A DNA stretch of 64,000 nt. Origin: Saccharibacter sp. 17.LH.SD (GTDB taxonomy: Bacteria; Pseudomonadota; Alphaproteobacteria; Acetobacterales; Acetobacteraceae). The translations under genes and the position numbers were made by a program. The stretch is taken from assembly GCF_009834805.1 (NCBI RefSeq), contig NZ_WVHO01000012.1, positions 62,001 to 126,000 of the forward strand. Reading direction: 5' to 3'. This document shows positions 42,339-51,625 of the stretch, one piece after another. Each line of letters begins with the position of its first letter. Position 1 is the first letter of the stretch. The notes under the pieces are model-generated. The model ran no database searches. It saw nothing but the letters and a program-made list of their open reading frames with translations, and was not told the DNA's origin.

Positions 42339-44219
42339 ATGTCGATAAACCGCCGGACGGCTTTGGGGTCTTTTCTTGCGGCGGGCGCCTTATTGGCACG
42401 CGCACAGGGAGCAACAACGCATCAGGATTCTGCGCCTGAGCAGCCTAATAACTCTCATAGTGAGCCGGGAAATAATCCCAATGTGGCTTCGGGTCCCGTG
42501 GCGGCGACCCAGCAAGATATTATGTATCGGCCAAGTATTCACTTTACACCGCCCAGTGGCTTTATGAATGATCCTAATGGGCTCATTTTTGATGGATATT
42601 ATTACCATCTTTATTATCAGTACAACCCTTTTGCGCCGTATGCGGGGCATGTGCATTGGGGGCATGCGGTAAGCACGGATTTATATCATTGGCAGGATAT
42701 GCCCATTGCTATTAGGGAAACGGAGGCAGGTGAGGCCTATAGTGGCTGTGCTATTCTGGATAGAGACAATGTTTCTGGTCTCTTCCCGCCGCGCAAACCT
42801 GCAAAACCTCGTTCTGAAGAAACAAAAACAGCAGCGCAAAAAGTGACGCAGGAATTGTCGTCAGCGTTAGGGAAAAAGCAGGACGATACGATTATGGCGG
42901 TAGAGCAGGAAATTTTGGGAAAGGGACGTGATTCATCGTCTGAAGATTTTTTGGGCGTATCGGATTCTCTTCTTTCTAACCCGGTTTCTCCAGAAACGGC
43001 GTCATCTCCTTTGTCGCATATGGCAGGGGGGCTTGTTGCTCTTTACACACGGGCGACTCCCCATCGTCAAACCCAATATGTCGCTTGGAGCCCTGATGGA
43101 GGGCAACATTTTATTGATTATGCGAAAAACCCTGTCCTGGATATCGGCCATAATTCGTTTCGAGATCCAAAGGTATTATGGCATGCACCTACTGAAAAAT
43201 GGGTAATGGTCGTGGTGCGGGCGCGTGATCATAAAGTTTCTTTTTACGGGTCCTTTGACCTTCTTCATTGGATGCATTTGAGTGATTTCGGCCCCGCTGG
43301 TGTTTTTGGGGTGGATTATGAGTGCCCAGCTCTTGTGGAGTTGCCCGTAGATGGTGGGACATCAGACGAAACACGCTGGGTGCTCTTTGTGTCAGTGAAT
43401 CCTGGAGGGCCGCAGGGGGGAAGTATTACACAATATTTTGTTGGCCACTTTGATGGTGAACGTTTTGAACCGGAAGATACCGTCGTTGGGCTGACAGACT
43501 TTGCAAAAGATAGTTACGCCTTACAAACCTATGAAAATATGCCGGGTGGGGTGAAAACGTATTTTGCGTGGCTCAATAATTGGCAGTATTGCGAGGAAGT
43601 TCCCAATAAGAAATGGCGTGGGACGATGACCATCCCGCGTCAAATCACCTTACGACGTGATGAAGCGGGATGGTTACGTTTAGTACAAAATCCCTATAAG
43701 TTGGAAATGCTCCGCGAACGCCAAATTCCATTCAGAATAACGCGGTTATTGCCGCAAGAAAGCGCTCAAGTTGCCATTCCAACGTTTCAGGCGATTGAAT
43801 TGTTTGTCGATGCCTCGATAGAGGATCGTGGAAGTGCTTTACCAGATGGAGATCAGGGGCGGTCTGGGCGCTTTGTCATTGTCTTTTCTAACCGACAGGG
43901 AGAGAGCTTAAGCATTGGGTTTGATGCTTTTTCAAGTCAATTATGGCTAGATCGTAGTAGCCTACATGGTTTCGCGCATCCTTTCTTCACAGGCAGCTTT
44001 TCGTCTCCCTTGGTGCCAGGAAGTCGTCGTTTCACCTTAAGGGTTGTATTGGATGCGAGTACGTTAGAGATTTTCGCAAATGATGGCATGTCAGTTGGCA
44101 CCGCACTTGTGTATCCGAGCCATCCTTTAGAGGTGGTAGATATCCAAGTGACGAACGCAGCAGCAACGCTCCATCATCTTGCTTTATATGTGTTGAAACC
44201 GACGATGAATCGTTCGTAG
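42339..44219 (+). CDS. GH32 fructan/sucrose hydrolase, Tat-exported
   Basis: Glycoside hydrolase family 32 (levanase, inulinase or invertase) hydrolysing beta-fructosides in the periplasm or outside. Residues 1-24 are a Tat-like signal (NRRTALGSFLAAGALLARAQG). Catalytic residues are visible: nucleophile Asp78 in FMNDPNG (75-81), Asp in FRDP (274-277), acid/base Glu328 in YECPAL. The C-terminal beta-sandwich typical of GH32 ends near residue 620. An 80-residue insertion at about 149-229, rich in Lys/Glu/Ser, lies between SGCAILDRDNVSG and GGLVALYT, which are adjacent in other GH32 enzymes. 626 residues. A strong terminator follows. Substrate (sucrose vs levan vs inulin) cannot be fixed. Confidence 0.92.
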   Translation: MSINRRTALGSFLAAGALLARAQGATTHQDSAPEQPNNSHSEPGNNPNVASGPVAATQQDIMYRPSIHFTPPSGFMNDPNGLIFDGYYYHLYYQYNPFAPYAGHVHWGHAVSTDLYHWQDMPIAIRETEAGEAYSGCAILDRDNVSGLFPPRKPAKPRSEETKTAAQKVTQELSSALGKKQDDTIMAVEQEILGKGRDSSSEDFLGVSDSLLSNPVSPETASSPLSHMAGGLVALYTRATPHRQTQYVAWSPDGGQHFIDYAKNPVLDIGHNSFRDPKVLWHAPTEKWVMVVVRARDHKVSFYGSFDLLHWMHLSDFGPAGVFGVDYECPALVELPVDGGTSDETRWVLFVSVNPGGPQGGSITQYFVGHFDGERFEPEDTVVGLTDFAKDSYALQTYENMPGGVKTYFAWLNNWQYCEEVPNKKWRGTMTIPRQITLRRDEAGWLRLVQNPYKLEMLRERQIPFRITRLLPQESAQVAIPTFQAIELFVDASIEDRGSALPDGDQGRSGRFVIVFSNRQGESLSIGFDAFSSQLWLDRSSLHGFAHPFFTGSFSSPLVPGSRRFTLRVVLDASTLEIFANDGMSVGTALVYPSHPLEVVDIQVTNAAATLHHLALYVLKPTMNRS

Positions 44220-44238
44220 CAGGGGTATATGTCGTTTG

Positions 44239-44285
44239 ACTCGGGAGGTTCTTACCACAATAGGGCGATAAGAAGCTTCCCGAGT
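44239..44285. terminator. Bidirectional terminator between GH32 and aldo/keto reductase
   Basis: Long hairpin: ACTCGGGA (44239-44246) with GTTCTTA inner arm pairs with TAAGAAGC and TCCCGAGT (44278-44285); loop about 14 bases. It separates the convergent GH32 (plus) and aldo/keto reductase (minus) genes. No T-run is conspicuous. Confidence 0.75.
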
Positions 44286-44296
44286 GGGACGATTAA

Positions 44297-45160
44297 TTAG
44301 ATAACGGCAAGAGAGACTTTACTGCGAGGCGGTGGGAAAGCGCGGTCGAGTTCCGTTAGATCCTCTTGAGTTAATGTTATCTCCAAAGCCGCTATGTTTT
44401 GTTCCTGGTGGCTTGGAGTTGAGGCTTTGGGGATAGAGATAATATTGGGTGAGCGTAACGTCCAGGCGAGTGCAATTTGTGCAGGTGTTGCTGGGCCAAG
44501 ATGCGTTTTATGGCGTTGAGCAATACTCACCAGGGTAGGGTGTTGTAGAAGTTCACTCTCACCTTGTCCAATTGGGCAATAGGCCATGGTTGCAACATGA
44601 TGGCGTGCATTATGTTCTTGCAGATCGAATTCTGTACCACGGTAAAGAAGACTGTAGAGAATCTGATTAGCCACAGCGTTCTGACTGCATCTCTCAAGTT
44701 CTTCCATATCCCTGACATCAAAGTTGGAAACACCCCACCCAAGGATGAGACCTTCCTTCTCGAGTGCTTTAAAAGCACGGACCGTTTCCGAAAGGGGTAC
44801 ATCGCCTCGCCAGTGAAGAAGATAAAGGTCGAGGTGGCTTGTGTTTAAGGCGCGTAGAGAACGCTTACAGGCTTCGATTGTGTCGTCATAACGAGAGTGA
44901 TGAGGCAGCACTTTACTGACAACGAAAGCATCATCGCGACGCCCACGAATCGCTTCCCCAACAACGCTTTCAGACCGTCCATTGCCGTACATTTCGGCGG
45001 TATCAATGAGACGAAGACCGTTATCAAGTCCAACTTGAAGGCTGCGTATCTCATCGGTCCGACGAGAGGTCGTTTCTCCCATCAACCATGAGCCCATCCC
45101 AAGCCTTGGGATGGTGGTACCATTACGAAGAGTAATGGTTGGCAAGGGTGAGGTCACCAT
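44297..45160 (-). CDS. Aldo/keto reductase
   Basis: 287-residue NAD(P)H-dependent oxidoreductase, cytoplasmic. Features: RLGMGSWLMGE near residue 19, the catalytic Asp-Tyr pair in LIDTAEMYGNGRSE, Lys in VSKVLPHH, His in YLLHWRGD, and PKASTPSHQEQNIAAL for the nucleotide pocket. It belongs to the AKR group that reduces small aldehydes and diketo-gluconate-type substrates; substrate is not readable. Start ATG at 45160. Confidence 0.9.
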   Translation of the reverse strand: MVTSPLPTITLRNGTTIPRLGMGSWLMGETTSRRTDEIRSLQVGLDNGLRLIDTAEMYGNGRSESVVGEAIRGRRDDAFVVSKVLPHHSRYDDTIEACKRSLRALNTSHLDLYLLHWRGDVPLSETVRAFKALEKEGLILGWGVSNFDVRDMEELERCSQNAVANQILYSLLYRGTEFDLQEHNARHHVATMAYCPIGQGESELLQHPTLVSIAQRHKTHLGPATPAQIALAWTLRSPNIISIPKASTPSHQEQNIAALEITLTQEDLTELDRAFPPPRSKVSLAVI

Positions 45161-45298
45161 GAGTGTACTCCTTACATCTGGACCATGAAGAGATGAATCT
45201 CTCTATGTGTCGCTGATGTAGAAAAACCCAGACAGAGGCAACACGCAAGCCCTGTGGCACACCCAAGCAATCAAATAAAGAATATAAGGAGAAATAAA

Positions 45299-45374
45299 TG
45301 GTGCCCAAGGGCGGGATCGAACCACCGACACTGCGATTTTCAGTCGCATGCTCTACCAACTGAGCTACTTGGGC
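45299..45374 (-). tRNA. tRNA-Phe (anticodon GAA)
   Basis: 76 bases on the minus strand. The acceptor GCCCAAG pairs with CTTGGGC, the D-arm is GCTCAGTTGGTAGAGC, the anticodon stem TGCGA/TCGCA with loop CTGAAAA gives GAA, and the T-arm GGTGG-TTCGATC-CCGCC is intact. CCA is encoded (complement of 45299-45301). Positions 45375-45377 extend complementarity but are outside the mature tRNA. Confidence 0.97.
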
Positions 45375-45472
45375 ACCGAAGCAGATGTAATAACACCTGC
45401 TGCGTGGAGGGGTGTAGCCTATGATCTGAAGGTGATCAACCCTTTTTGAAAGATTTTCTTATTATCGTGCTG

Positions 45473-45655
45473 TCATGCGTCATCATCTAAGGGGGTATGG
45501 TGTGATGGCACTTCTTCTTTTTCGTTGTCCTGCCTGAAGGATGGGACGCGATAATGGCCCTGAAACCATCGTCCTAAGTCGATATTAGCACAATGTTGTG
45601 AGCAGAATGGACGGAACTCTGGTGAGGTAGGCTTCTGGCAAATGGGGCAACTCAT
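45473..45655 (-). CDS. yacG: DNA gyrase inhibitor YacG-type zinc protein
   Basis: 60-residue zinc-ribbon protein. Four Cys (CPIC ... FCSQHC) bind zinc, followed by the family motif DLGRW. E. coli YacG binds GyrB and inhibits gyrase. The ATG at 45655 overlaps the RNase E/G-like stop by 4 bp (ATGA), so it is translationally coupled; an upstream in-frame ATG at 45667 would overlap further. It is the last gene of the infA-maf-rne-yacG operon. The tail is acidic and variable. Confidence 0.9.
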   Translation of the reverse strand: MSCPICQKPTSPEFRPFCSQHCANIDLGRWFQGHYRVPSFRQDNEKEEVPSHHTPLDDDA

Positions 45656-46707
45656 GATAGGCTCCAAGGGGTAAAAGCAATTTCTGGTGGTGTTGCGCGT
45701 AGGTGAAGAGGCTTGCCATAGGCTAATGTGAATTCTTTCAGCGCAATAGGGTCTTTTTCCAGAGCGTGGAGAAAAGACGGGGGAGCGTTAAGTGTGCTTC
45801 CTTGGCGGTTTTCACGAAGAATATCTCTAAGAATAGTCAGCGCCTGACCGTGAGAGGAGGTTAAAAGCTCATGGAGGGGTGGGCGCCTTCGTGGTCGTGT
45901 AAGCTCTAGTAAACCAGATGGTGTGATCCCCATTACTTTCGGCGGTACAGGGTCATTTTCATTGTCTACGGCTTTGCGCAGGAATGGAACCAGGGCTGGT
46001 CGTTTGTGGCTTCTGACGCCTGCTGGATCAATGAGGATCGTGCCGGATAAATTGCGCAAGCGGATTTGACGGAGCAATAAAGGGAAGCAGGCAACGTTGG
46101 CAGCAAAATCGGGGTGTGATGACGTGTCAAGATCAATGGCTGTTAGAGACGGTGTTGGCGTAATATGAGCCGTGAAGGTTCCTAATGAACATTTTGGCTG
46201 TGCCAGTTCATCCCATTCATTCTCTAGAAAGCTGTCGAAGCTTTTTGTAACACGGCGGATACGTCGCTTTAGTGCATGAGGCATATTCTGGGTGATGGCC
46301 ATATCATCAATCAGCAATGGGGCTTCTGAAGCTTGTTTAGCCAGATCTTCCAGTGGTGAGGGGCCTCGGCGAAAAAGAGAAGGGAGTTGTATTGATGAAA
46401 AATTATCTGGAGGTGTTATTGGTTTAAGGCGCACCCCTTTCCCGTTTTGAGCGGCTCGTATGATTTGAGCGCAGAGGAGGCTTCCTTCAGGTTCCTTTTT
46501 GCGCGTTGTTAAAAAACCTTCCTCCCCATGGAGGAGCTGTACAAAAGCTCCACCCAATTCGGTGAAATGGCGTATTATTCTTACAGCGTGGATATCCCCC
46601 CAGCCATCGGGGTTTCCGGGGCGCCATAAGGCAATGTCAATAAGACGATCTTGGTCAAGGAGGGCCGCACGAACTTCTCCTGGAGAACCGGACAGTCTTA
46701 TTTCCAT
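45652..46707 (-). CDS. RNase E/G-family protein, short and divergent
   Basis: 351 residues, about two-thirds the length of Rng and much shorter than Rne. An S1-like N-terminal segment (DIHAVRIIRHFTELGGAFVQ) and a family-like core (PLLIDD, TAIDLDTSS with the paired acidic residues, LSGTILIDPAG, TPSGLLELTRPRRRPPLHELL) are visible. The zinc-link Cys pair of full-length RNase E/G appears to be absent. Short RNase G-like proteins are usual between maf and yacG in alphaproteobacteria; activity is uncertain. Start ATG 46707, three bases after the maf stop. Confidence 0.78.
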   Translation of the reverse strand: MEIRLSGSPGEVRAALLDQDRLIDIALWRPGNPDGWGDIHAVRIIRHFTELGGAFVQLLHGEEGFLTTRKKEPEGSLLCAQIIRAAQNGKGVRLKPITPPDNFSSIQLPSLFRRGPSPLEDLAKQASEAPLLIDDMAITQNMPHALKRRIRRVTKSFDSFLENEWDELAQPKCSLGTFTAHITPTPSLTAIDLDTSSHPDFAANVACFPLLLRQIRLRNLSGTILIDPAGVRSHKRPALVPFLRKAVDNENDPVPPKVMGITPSGLLELTRPRRRPPLHELLTSSHGQALTILRDILRENRQGSTLNAPPSFLHALEKDPIALKEFTLAYGKPLHLRATPPEIAFTPWSLS

Positions 46708-46710
46708 GGT

Positions 46711-47343
46711 CTAAGGGACCCAGCCCATTCCAGCAGGACAGGGCTGCCCGCGTAAAAGTTGTGTTGTTTCAAAAAGTGGAAGCCCGATGATTCCAGAAGC
46801 ACTACCACCAATCTGGCGAATATAAGCGGCGGCGGCTCCTTGTAGGGCATAGCCCCCAGCTTTCCCATTCCAATCGCCGTTCTCAATGAGGGCGTCGATA
46901 TGTTGCGGTGTGAGGCGATTGAAGATTACATAGCTTTCCACAATTCTTTCATTGCTATGCCCTTCGGGCCATGCCGCACTGGGACGGCAGGACACAGCAG
47001 TATAAACTTTATGCCGTCGTCCTGAAAGAAGGGTTAAGCAATAACGAGCCGTCGCTTCATCTTCTGCTTTAGGTAAAATCCGACGACCGAGAGCGACAAC
47101 AGTATCGCTGCCAATGACAAGTGCAGCGTCGGCTAAGCGTGAAGCAATTGTTTCTGCTTTACTGCGTGCGAGACGAAGCGCGTGAAGGCGCGGCAGTTCA
47201 TTGGGGTGGGGCGTTTCATCTATATCAGCGGGCTGAACAGAATCAGGACTCAGACCAATTTGAGCAAGAAGCTCCAAACGGCGTGGAGAAGCAGATGCTA
47301 AGACTAACGCGGGGCGTGTCGTTACAGACGAGGAAGTAACCAT
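46711..47343 (-). CDS. maf: Maf family nucleotide pyrophosphatase (second)
   Basis: 210-residue nucleoside triphosphate pyrophosphatase, cytoplasmic. All family motifs are conventional here: LVLASASPRRLELLAQIG (LASASPRR), the catalytic GSDTVVALG, RHKVYTAV, and the C-terminal KAGGYALQGAAAAYI plus GLPLFET. Its ASxSPRR box is more canonical than that of the Maf at 1261. It sits 16 bases after infA and three before the RNase G-like gene in one operon, the usual alphaproteobacterial arrangement. Confidence 0.93.
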   Translation of the reverse strand: MVTSSSVTTRPALVLASASPRRLELLAQIGLSPDSVQPADIDETPHPNELPRLHALRLARSKAETIASRLADAALVIGSDTVVALGRRILPKAEDEATARYCLTLLSGRRHKVYTAVSCRPSAAWPEGHSNERIVESYVIFNRLTPQHIDALIENGDWNGKAGGYALQGAAAAYIRQIGGSASGIIGLPLFETTQLLRGQPCPAGMGWVP

Positions 47344-47359
47344 TGAAGGCTATGTCCGC

Positions 47360-47578
47360 TTATTTAAAGCGGAAGGTGATGCGGCCTTTGGTGAGGTCGT
47401 AAGGGGTCATTTCAACGTTAACGCGATCTCCTGCGAGGACACGAATACGGTTTTTGCGCATTTTGCCGCTCGTATGGGCAAGGATGGTGTGCTCATTGTC
47501 GAGGGTAACGCGGAACATGGCGTTTGGAAGAAGTTCGGTGACAGTACCAGTGAACTCAATAAGATCTTCTTTAGGCAT
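47360..47578 (-). CDS. infA: Translation initiation factor IF-1
   Basis: 72 residues, universal length, an OB-fold protein that occupies the ribosomal A-site during initiation. The family sequence is plain: [49 protein letters not shown]. First gene of the infA-maf-rne-yacG operon. The ATG at 47578 follows TTAAGG.. (complement region about 47588-47605). Confidence 0.98.
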   Translation of the reverse strand: MPKEDLIEFTGTVTELLPNAMFRVTLDNEHTILAHTSGKMRKNRIRVLAGDRVNVEMTPYDLTKGRITFRFK

Positions 47579-47738
47579 GGACGTCCTTGGCCATAAGGAG
47601 GTTAAGGGAGCATGTGATCAATGGGGATCATAATCCATGACACCCTGAAGACACATGAAGCCGCATTATGGTCGATCATCGTTAGGAAACGCAAGTCGAT
47701 TGACTGAAAAACAGCCTAATGGTGCGCTTTTTTACCCT

Positions 47739-48386
47739 TTAAAGCGTTTTGGGATGCTTTGTGTGTGGAATTGCAGGGAGGAGCGCTTTTGCTTGCCAAC
47801 AATACCAGGTGAGAATGGACCGGGATGGTGAGAAAGAGAGTGTTGCAAGACGCAATTTTTTTGGAGAAAGTCGTTCAGGCATAGAGTGAAGGCGACGCCA
47901 TCCTTCTTGAACGCCAAAGTCTCCAGCAGGGAAAATATCGGGGCGGTGAAGTGTGAAAATGAGCATCATTTCAACGGTCCATCGTCCGACGCCTTTGATG
48001 GTTGTTAATTGAGAAATGAGAGCTTCGTCATCGTGCTTTTGAGCCTCTTCTAGAGAGGGAATAATCCCTTCTTGTCGAGATTTTGCAATCTCACGAAGGG
48101 TATTCATTTTCGCAAAGGATAATCCACACGTTCGGAGTTCCGTGTCAGAGAAGAGAAGTAATTTTTCGGGCGAGGGTGGGGTTAGGTTTTCTGAAGGGGA
48201 AAGGGAGCAGAGGCGCGCGAAGATACGCTCTGCCGCGGCATTATGAAGCTGTTGCCCTGTAACGGCGCGGATAAGGGCAGTGTAAAGCGATTGTTGAGAG
48301 GAGGATGTTAGGCGGCACGGGCCTATTTTCTCCATAAAGGCTGTAAGAGCAGGGTCTTTGTAGAAAGCATCGGGAAGTGGAGGCAT
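47739..48386 (-). CDS. DNA-3-methyladenine glycosylase II (AlkA/HhH-GPD family)
   Basis: 215-residue base-excision-repair enzyme removing alkylated bases. HhH-GPD hallmark: helix-hairpin-helix LTTIKGVGRWTVEMMLIF followed by HRPDIFPAGDFGV, whose Asp is catalytic. Preceded by VTGQQLHNAAAERIFARL, the usual N-terminal helix. The length fits the small AlkA-type subgroup (E. coli AlkA is 282). Its start ATG at 48386 lies next to the divergent 48385 region; nothing else in the area suggests an adaptive-response operon. Confidence 0.9.
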   Translation of the reverse strand: MPPLPDAFYKDPALTAFMEKIGPCRLTSSSQQSLYTALIRAVTGQQLHNAAAERIFARLCSLSPSENLTPPSPEKLLLFSDTELRTCGLSFAKMNTLREIAKSRQEGIIPSLEEAQKHDDEALISQLTTIKGVGRWTVEMMLIFTLHRPDIFPAGDFGVQEGWRRLHSMPERLSPKKLRLATLSFSPSRSILTWYCWQAKALLPAIPHTKHPKTL

Positions 48387-48630
48387 GGGAAAGAGAGTCG
48401 ATCTGTTGATTCCAGGGCACAGGAGAGGGGTTATTGGTAATCAAGGTGATGACAATCCCTCCAGTTCTGGGGCACAAGGAAGGGGCCATGTCATCACTAT
48501 TGTTGTGTCCCTTTTCTCCTATACGGGGTGTACGCCTGTGACGCTATCGGATGTTGGACAACAACAGCGCCGAGAGCGGTTAAATGACTATGTCGAATCT
48601 TCGTTTCGACTAGAGGGAACGCGGACGCCT

Positions 48631-49527
48631 ATGGTGCGTCCTCAAACGCTGGTTGACATGCCGCTAATAGGCCCAGTGTTGCTGTCGTTTTTGGTGCATA
48701 TTATTATCTTAGGGTGGGTTGCCTATCAATCTCCCGAGAAGAGTGGTGTATCTCAGGGGGCTTCTCAGCCGCAGGTTGAAATGGTTTTTGATGCTCCTCC
48801 AACACAGCACAGCCTCAGGGGACAACGTTCTCGTGATGATGGTGGTGGATCATCGTCTCCTGCAAAATCTTCATCAGAATCCTCTCCAACACCGGTTGTC
48901 CCAACGCCGGAACAACCGTCTTCCCCGCCGGTTGTTAGATCGCCCTCTGGAGAATTGGCCGATACATCGCAAGATACGAAAAACCTAACCCCTGCGACGC
49001 CTAAACACCATAAGAGGAGAAGGGCAGCGCCAGCGCATCATATGACGCGACGGCAAATGGACAATAATCCATTTGCTCACCCGATGGATCTTTCCTTTAG
49101 CGGACAGCCCTCACCACATCCGCGTCATCGGGGGCGTCGTGGGGGTAATCATGGTGCATTTGACCTTTCGATGGGGCCATTGAGTATGAATGGTCAGATC
49201 AATGCCCCTTATCAAACACGTAATAGTGTCAAAGGGGTGAGCTCTGATTATGGAGAAGAGATTGACCGTTGGATTCGTAACCACATGTTTTATCCGGAAG
49301 AGGCGCGTAATGCGGGGGAAGATGGCCCTTCTTCCGTTCATGTTGTGATTGATCGCAGTGGGCGTGTGAAATCCGTTCGTTTGACGGGTCAGTCGGGTTC
49401 CTATTCATTAGATACGGCAACGGTTGGTTTGTTCCAGGGCGTTCAATTGCCTCCGGTTCCACCAGACATGGCTGGGGACCATTTTGACCTAGATGTCACG
49501 ATTAATTACATCTTGCTGCAGCAATGA
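48631..49527 (+). CDS. TonB-family energy transducer-like protein
   Basis: 298 residues. One N-terminal membrane helix (LIGPVLLSFLVHIIILGWVAY) anchors it in the inner membrane, followed by a long Pro/Ser/Gly/Arg-rich periplasmic spacer and a C-terminal TonB domain (MFYPEEARNAGEDGPSSVHV, DRSGRVKSVRLTGQSGSYSLD). It would transfer proton-motive energy to outer-membrane receptors, but no exbBD or receptor is adjacent. The frame stays open to 48385; the upstream part has no protein character, so I use the ATG at 48631 (MVRPQTLVDM). Shine-Dalgarno weak. Confidence 0.82.
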   Translation: MVRPQTLVDMPLIGPVLLSFLVHIIILGWVAYQSPEKSGVSQGASQPQVEMVFDAPPTQHSLRGQRSRDDGGGSSSPAKSSSESSPTPVVPTPEQPSSPPVVRSPSGELADTSQDTKNLTPATPKHHKRRRAAPAHHMTRRQMDNNPFAHPMDLSFSGQPSPHPRHRGRRGGNHGAFDLSMGPLSMNGQINAPYQTRNSVKGVSSDYGEEIDRWIRNHMFYPEEARNAGEDGPSSVHVVIDRSGRVKSVRLTGQSGSYSLDTATVGLFQGVQLPPVPPDMAGDHFDLDVTINYILLQQ

Positions 49528-49574
49528 TGTCTAGTTTTAGAGCCCTTATCTTTAACATGTTAGTTTAGTACAGG

Positions 49575-50558
49575 ATGGTCATGCGTTTTTGCCGTGCCCT
49601 GTTTTGTGTTGTCCCGCTTTTGGGATTGTCGGGATGCCTTGGCGTATCTCATCCTTTTGCTGATCCGGGAAAAACGGCACGGCAGCTGACACAAGATAAT
49701 CTTCCACCGCCACGTTTGTCTGTGCCTGTGTTGGTGTCAAAGAAGTCTCCTTGGTATTCGGCAAGTGCTTTGTGGGCAAAGGATATGGTGATTGCTTTAT
49801 TGGGCCAGTCCGTTCCTGCTGTGACGCAAAATCCAAAGCCAGGAGATTGGTGGATACGATTGGGTGCTGTGAAAGTCGGTGATGATGGAGTGAAACCGCG
49901 GTACTCCATTGTTGGCCCAGATGGTCATGTGCATGCGCGTGGTTATGGAGCAGTCATTGATCGTGCTGGTTGGTTGGCGGCAGACCCGGCAGCCCTCAAT
50001 ACGGTTGCGTTGCAAATGGCTCCAGAAATTGCCCAGATGTTAACGGGTATTCAGGCACAAGCCTTGATGGATGACCCACATAGTTTGATGAATCGTTCGG
50101 CCAAAGTGTATTTTGCAGGGGTTCAGGGAGCCCCTGGAAGCGGGAATCAAGAGCTCGGCCGGGCCTTTTATACGCTGTTTCCAGATACGCGGAATACTAT
50201 TCAGACAACGCCAACAGGAGCCGATTATACGGTACGTGCTGAGGTCTCTATTAAAGATTTACCTGACAATGCGAAGCATCATGTAGCCTCAACTCAGCAA
50301 CAAGTGATGATTATTTGGCATGTTTTGACGGCGCAAAATCAAGAGGCGGGGGCAGCGACACAAATTCATGCAGTGCCTGCGCACTCGTTAGATACAACAT
50401 GGGGAGATACTGCGGGAGCTGCAGCGCAAGAGGCCGCGGGTGCTGTAAGAACGATTATTACAAATTATTCTGGCCGAGATCATAAACCATTGCCACAAGC
50501 TATGAAGGGCTCTGATAATGACAATGATCAAAATGAGATGTCAGGTAACGGATTGTAG
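49575..50558 (+). CDS. Predicted outer-envelope lipoprotein of unknown function
   Basis: About 327 residues. A lipoprotein signal (FCRALFCVVPLLGLSGC, lipobox LSGC at 18-21) directs it to the periplasmic face of a membrane. The mature part is mostly beta/alpha with no motif I recognise; segments include GDWWIRLGAVKVGDDGVKPRYSIVGPDG, QMAPEIAQMLTG and an acidic/Asn-rich C-terminal tail. It follows the TonB-like gene by 47 bases, perhaps same unit. ATG 49575 and ATG 49581 are both possible starts. Confidence 0.7.
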   Translation: MVMRFCRALFCVVPLLGLSGCLGVSHPFADPGKTARQLTQDNLPPPRLSVPVLVSKKSPWYSASALWAKDMVIALLGQSVPAVTQNPKPGDWWIRLGAVKVGDDGVKPRYSIVGPDGHVHARGYGAVIDRAGWLAADPAALNTVALQMAPEIAQMLTGIQAQALMDDPHSLMNRSAKVYFAGVQGAPGSGNQELGRAFYTLFPDTRNTIQTTPTGADYTVRAEVSIKDLPDNAKHHVASTQQQVMIIWHVLTAQNQEAGAATQIHAVPAHSLDTTWGDTAGAAAQEAAGAVRTIITNYSGRDHKPLPQAMKGSDNDNDQNEMSGNGL

Positions 50559-50647
50559 TGAAAGCCGTGAGTAGAAAGTCATGACAGGAAGCAGTCATGC
50601 TGATAGAAGGAGAGTGCTCTTTCGCCAGTCTGTGAGAATGCCTGATT

Positions 50648-51580
50648 ATGAAGATCGTCGCCTGTAATAGTAATGTGCCATTGGCTCAAGCCGTAGCCAG
50701 GGAAATTGGGCTTCCACTGTGTAAAACGTCTATTCGACGTTTTGCTGATGGAGAGGTTTTTGTTGAAGTTCAGGAAAATGTTCGGGGTGAAGACATGTTC
50801 GTCATCCAGAGCACCTGTACGCCGACGAATGACCATTTGATGGAACTGCTGGTTGTGTTGGATGCATTACGCCGTGGATCGGCACGACGCATTACGGCGG
50901 TTATGCCTTATTTTGGCTATGCGCGTCAGGACCGGAAGTCCGGGCCTCGTACGCCTATTAGTGCAAAATTGGTTGCTAATCTTCTAACGGAAGCAGGTGC
51001 AAGCCGTATCTTAACTATGGATTTGCATGCGATGCAGATTCAGGGGTTTTTTGATATTCCAACGGACAATCTTTATGCGGCTCCGCTTTTTGTGCGTGAT
51101 TTATTAACACGTCACGCTGGGCGTGACCTGATGGTTGTGTCTCCAGACGTTGGGGGGGTGGTGAGGGCCCGTCAGTTAGCACGTCGTCTTAATGTTGATC
51201 TTGCGATCATTGATAAGCGTCGTGAACGGGCGGGCGTATCTGAGGTGATGAATGTCATTGGTGATGTAAAAGATCGCTATTGTGTCCTCGTTGACGATAT
51301 TATTGATAGTGGTGGATCACTGTGTAATGCGGCTGAAGCCCTCATGAAGTATGGGGCCGCCGGTGTGGAAGCCTATGTGACGCATGGTGTGTTGACAGGG
51401 AAAGCCTGTGAGCGTGTTGTGAATAGCCCGATTAAAATGCTGACGTTAACCGATAGCATCCCGCCGACAGAAGAATTGATAAAGGCCCCTAATATTCGTC
51501 AAATTACGACAGCCAATTTGTTAGCGCGTGCTATTCGTGCGGTCTCTGATGAAAGTTCTGTATCAACGTTATTTGATTGA
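50648..51580 (+). CDS. prs: Ribose-phosphate pyrophosphokinase (PRPP synthetase)
   Basis: Makes PRPP from ribose-5-phosphate and ATP for nucleotide, His, Trp and NAD synthesis; cytoplasmic hexamer. 310 residues. Motifs: [26 protein letters not shown], the [18 protein letters not shown] flexible-loop region, [15 protein letters not shown], and the PRPP-binding [17 protein letters not shown] 50648; Shine-Dalgarno not strong. Firm identification. Confidence 0.97.
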   Translation: MKIVACNSNVPLAQAVAREIGLPLCKTSIRRFADGEVFVEVQENVRGEDMFVIQSTCTPTNDHLMELLVVLDALRRGSARRITAVMPYFGYARQDRKSGPRTPISAKLVANLLTEAGASRILTMDLHAMQIQGFFDIPTDNLYAAPLFVRDLLTRHAGRDLMVVSPDVGGVVRARQLARRLNVDLAIIDKRRERAGVSEVMNVIGDVKDRYCVLVDDIIDSGGSLCNAAEALMKYGAAGVEAYVTHGVLTGKACERVVNSPIKMLTLTDSIPPTEELIKAPNIRQITTANLLARAIRAVSDESSVSTLFD

Positions 51581-51625
51581 TCGGGAGTTGCTTTTCTAAT
51601 TGCATGAAAAAGAGAGGTTTTTCTG

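Noticed and set aside
48385-48630. N-terminal extension of the TonB-like frame (82 residues)
   Set aside because: Composition is not protein-like, no membrane helix precedes the real one, and ATG 48631 gives a normal TonB N-terminus.
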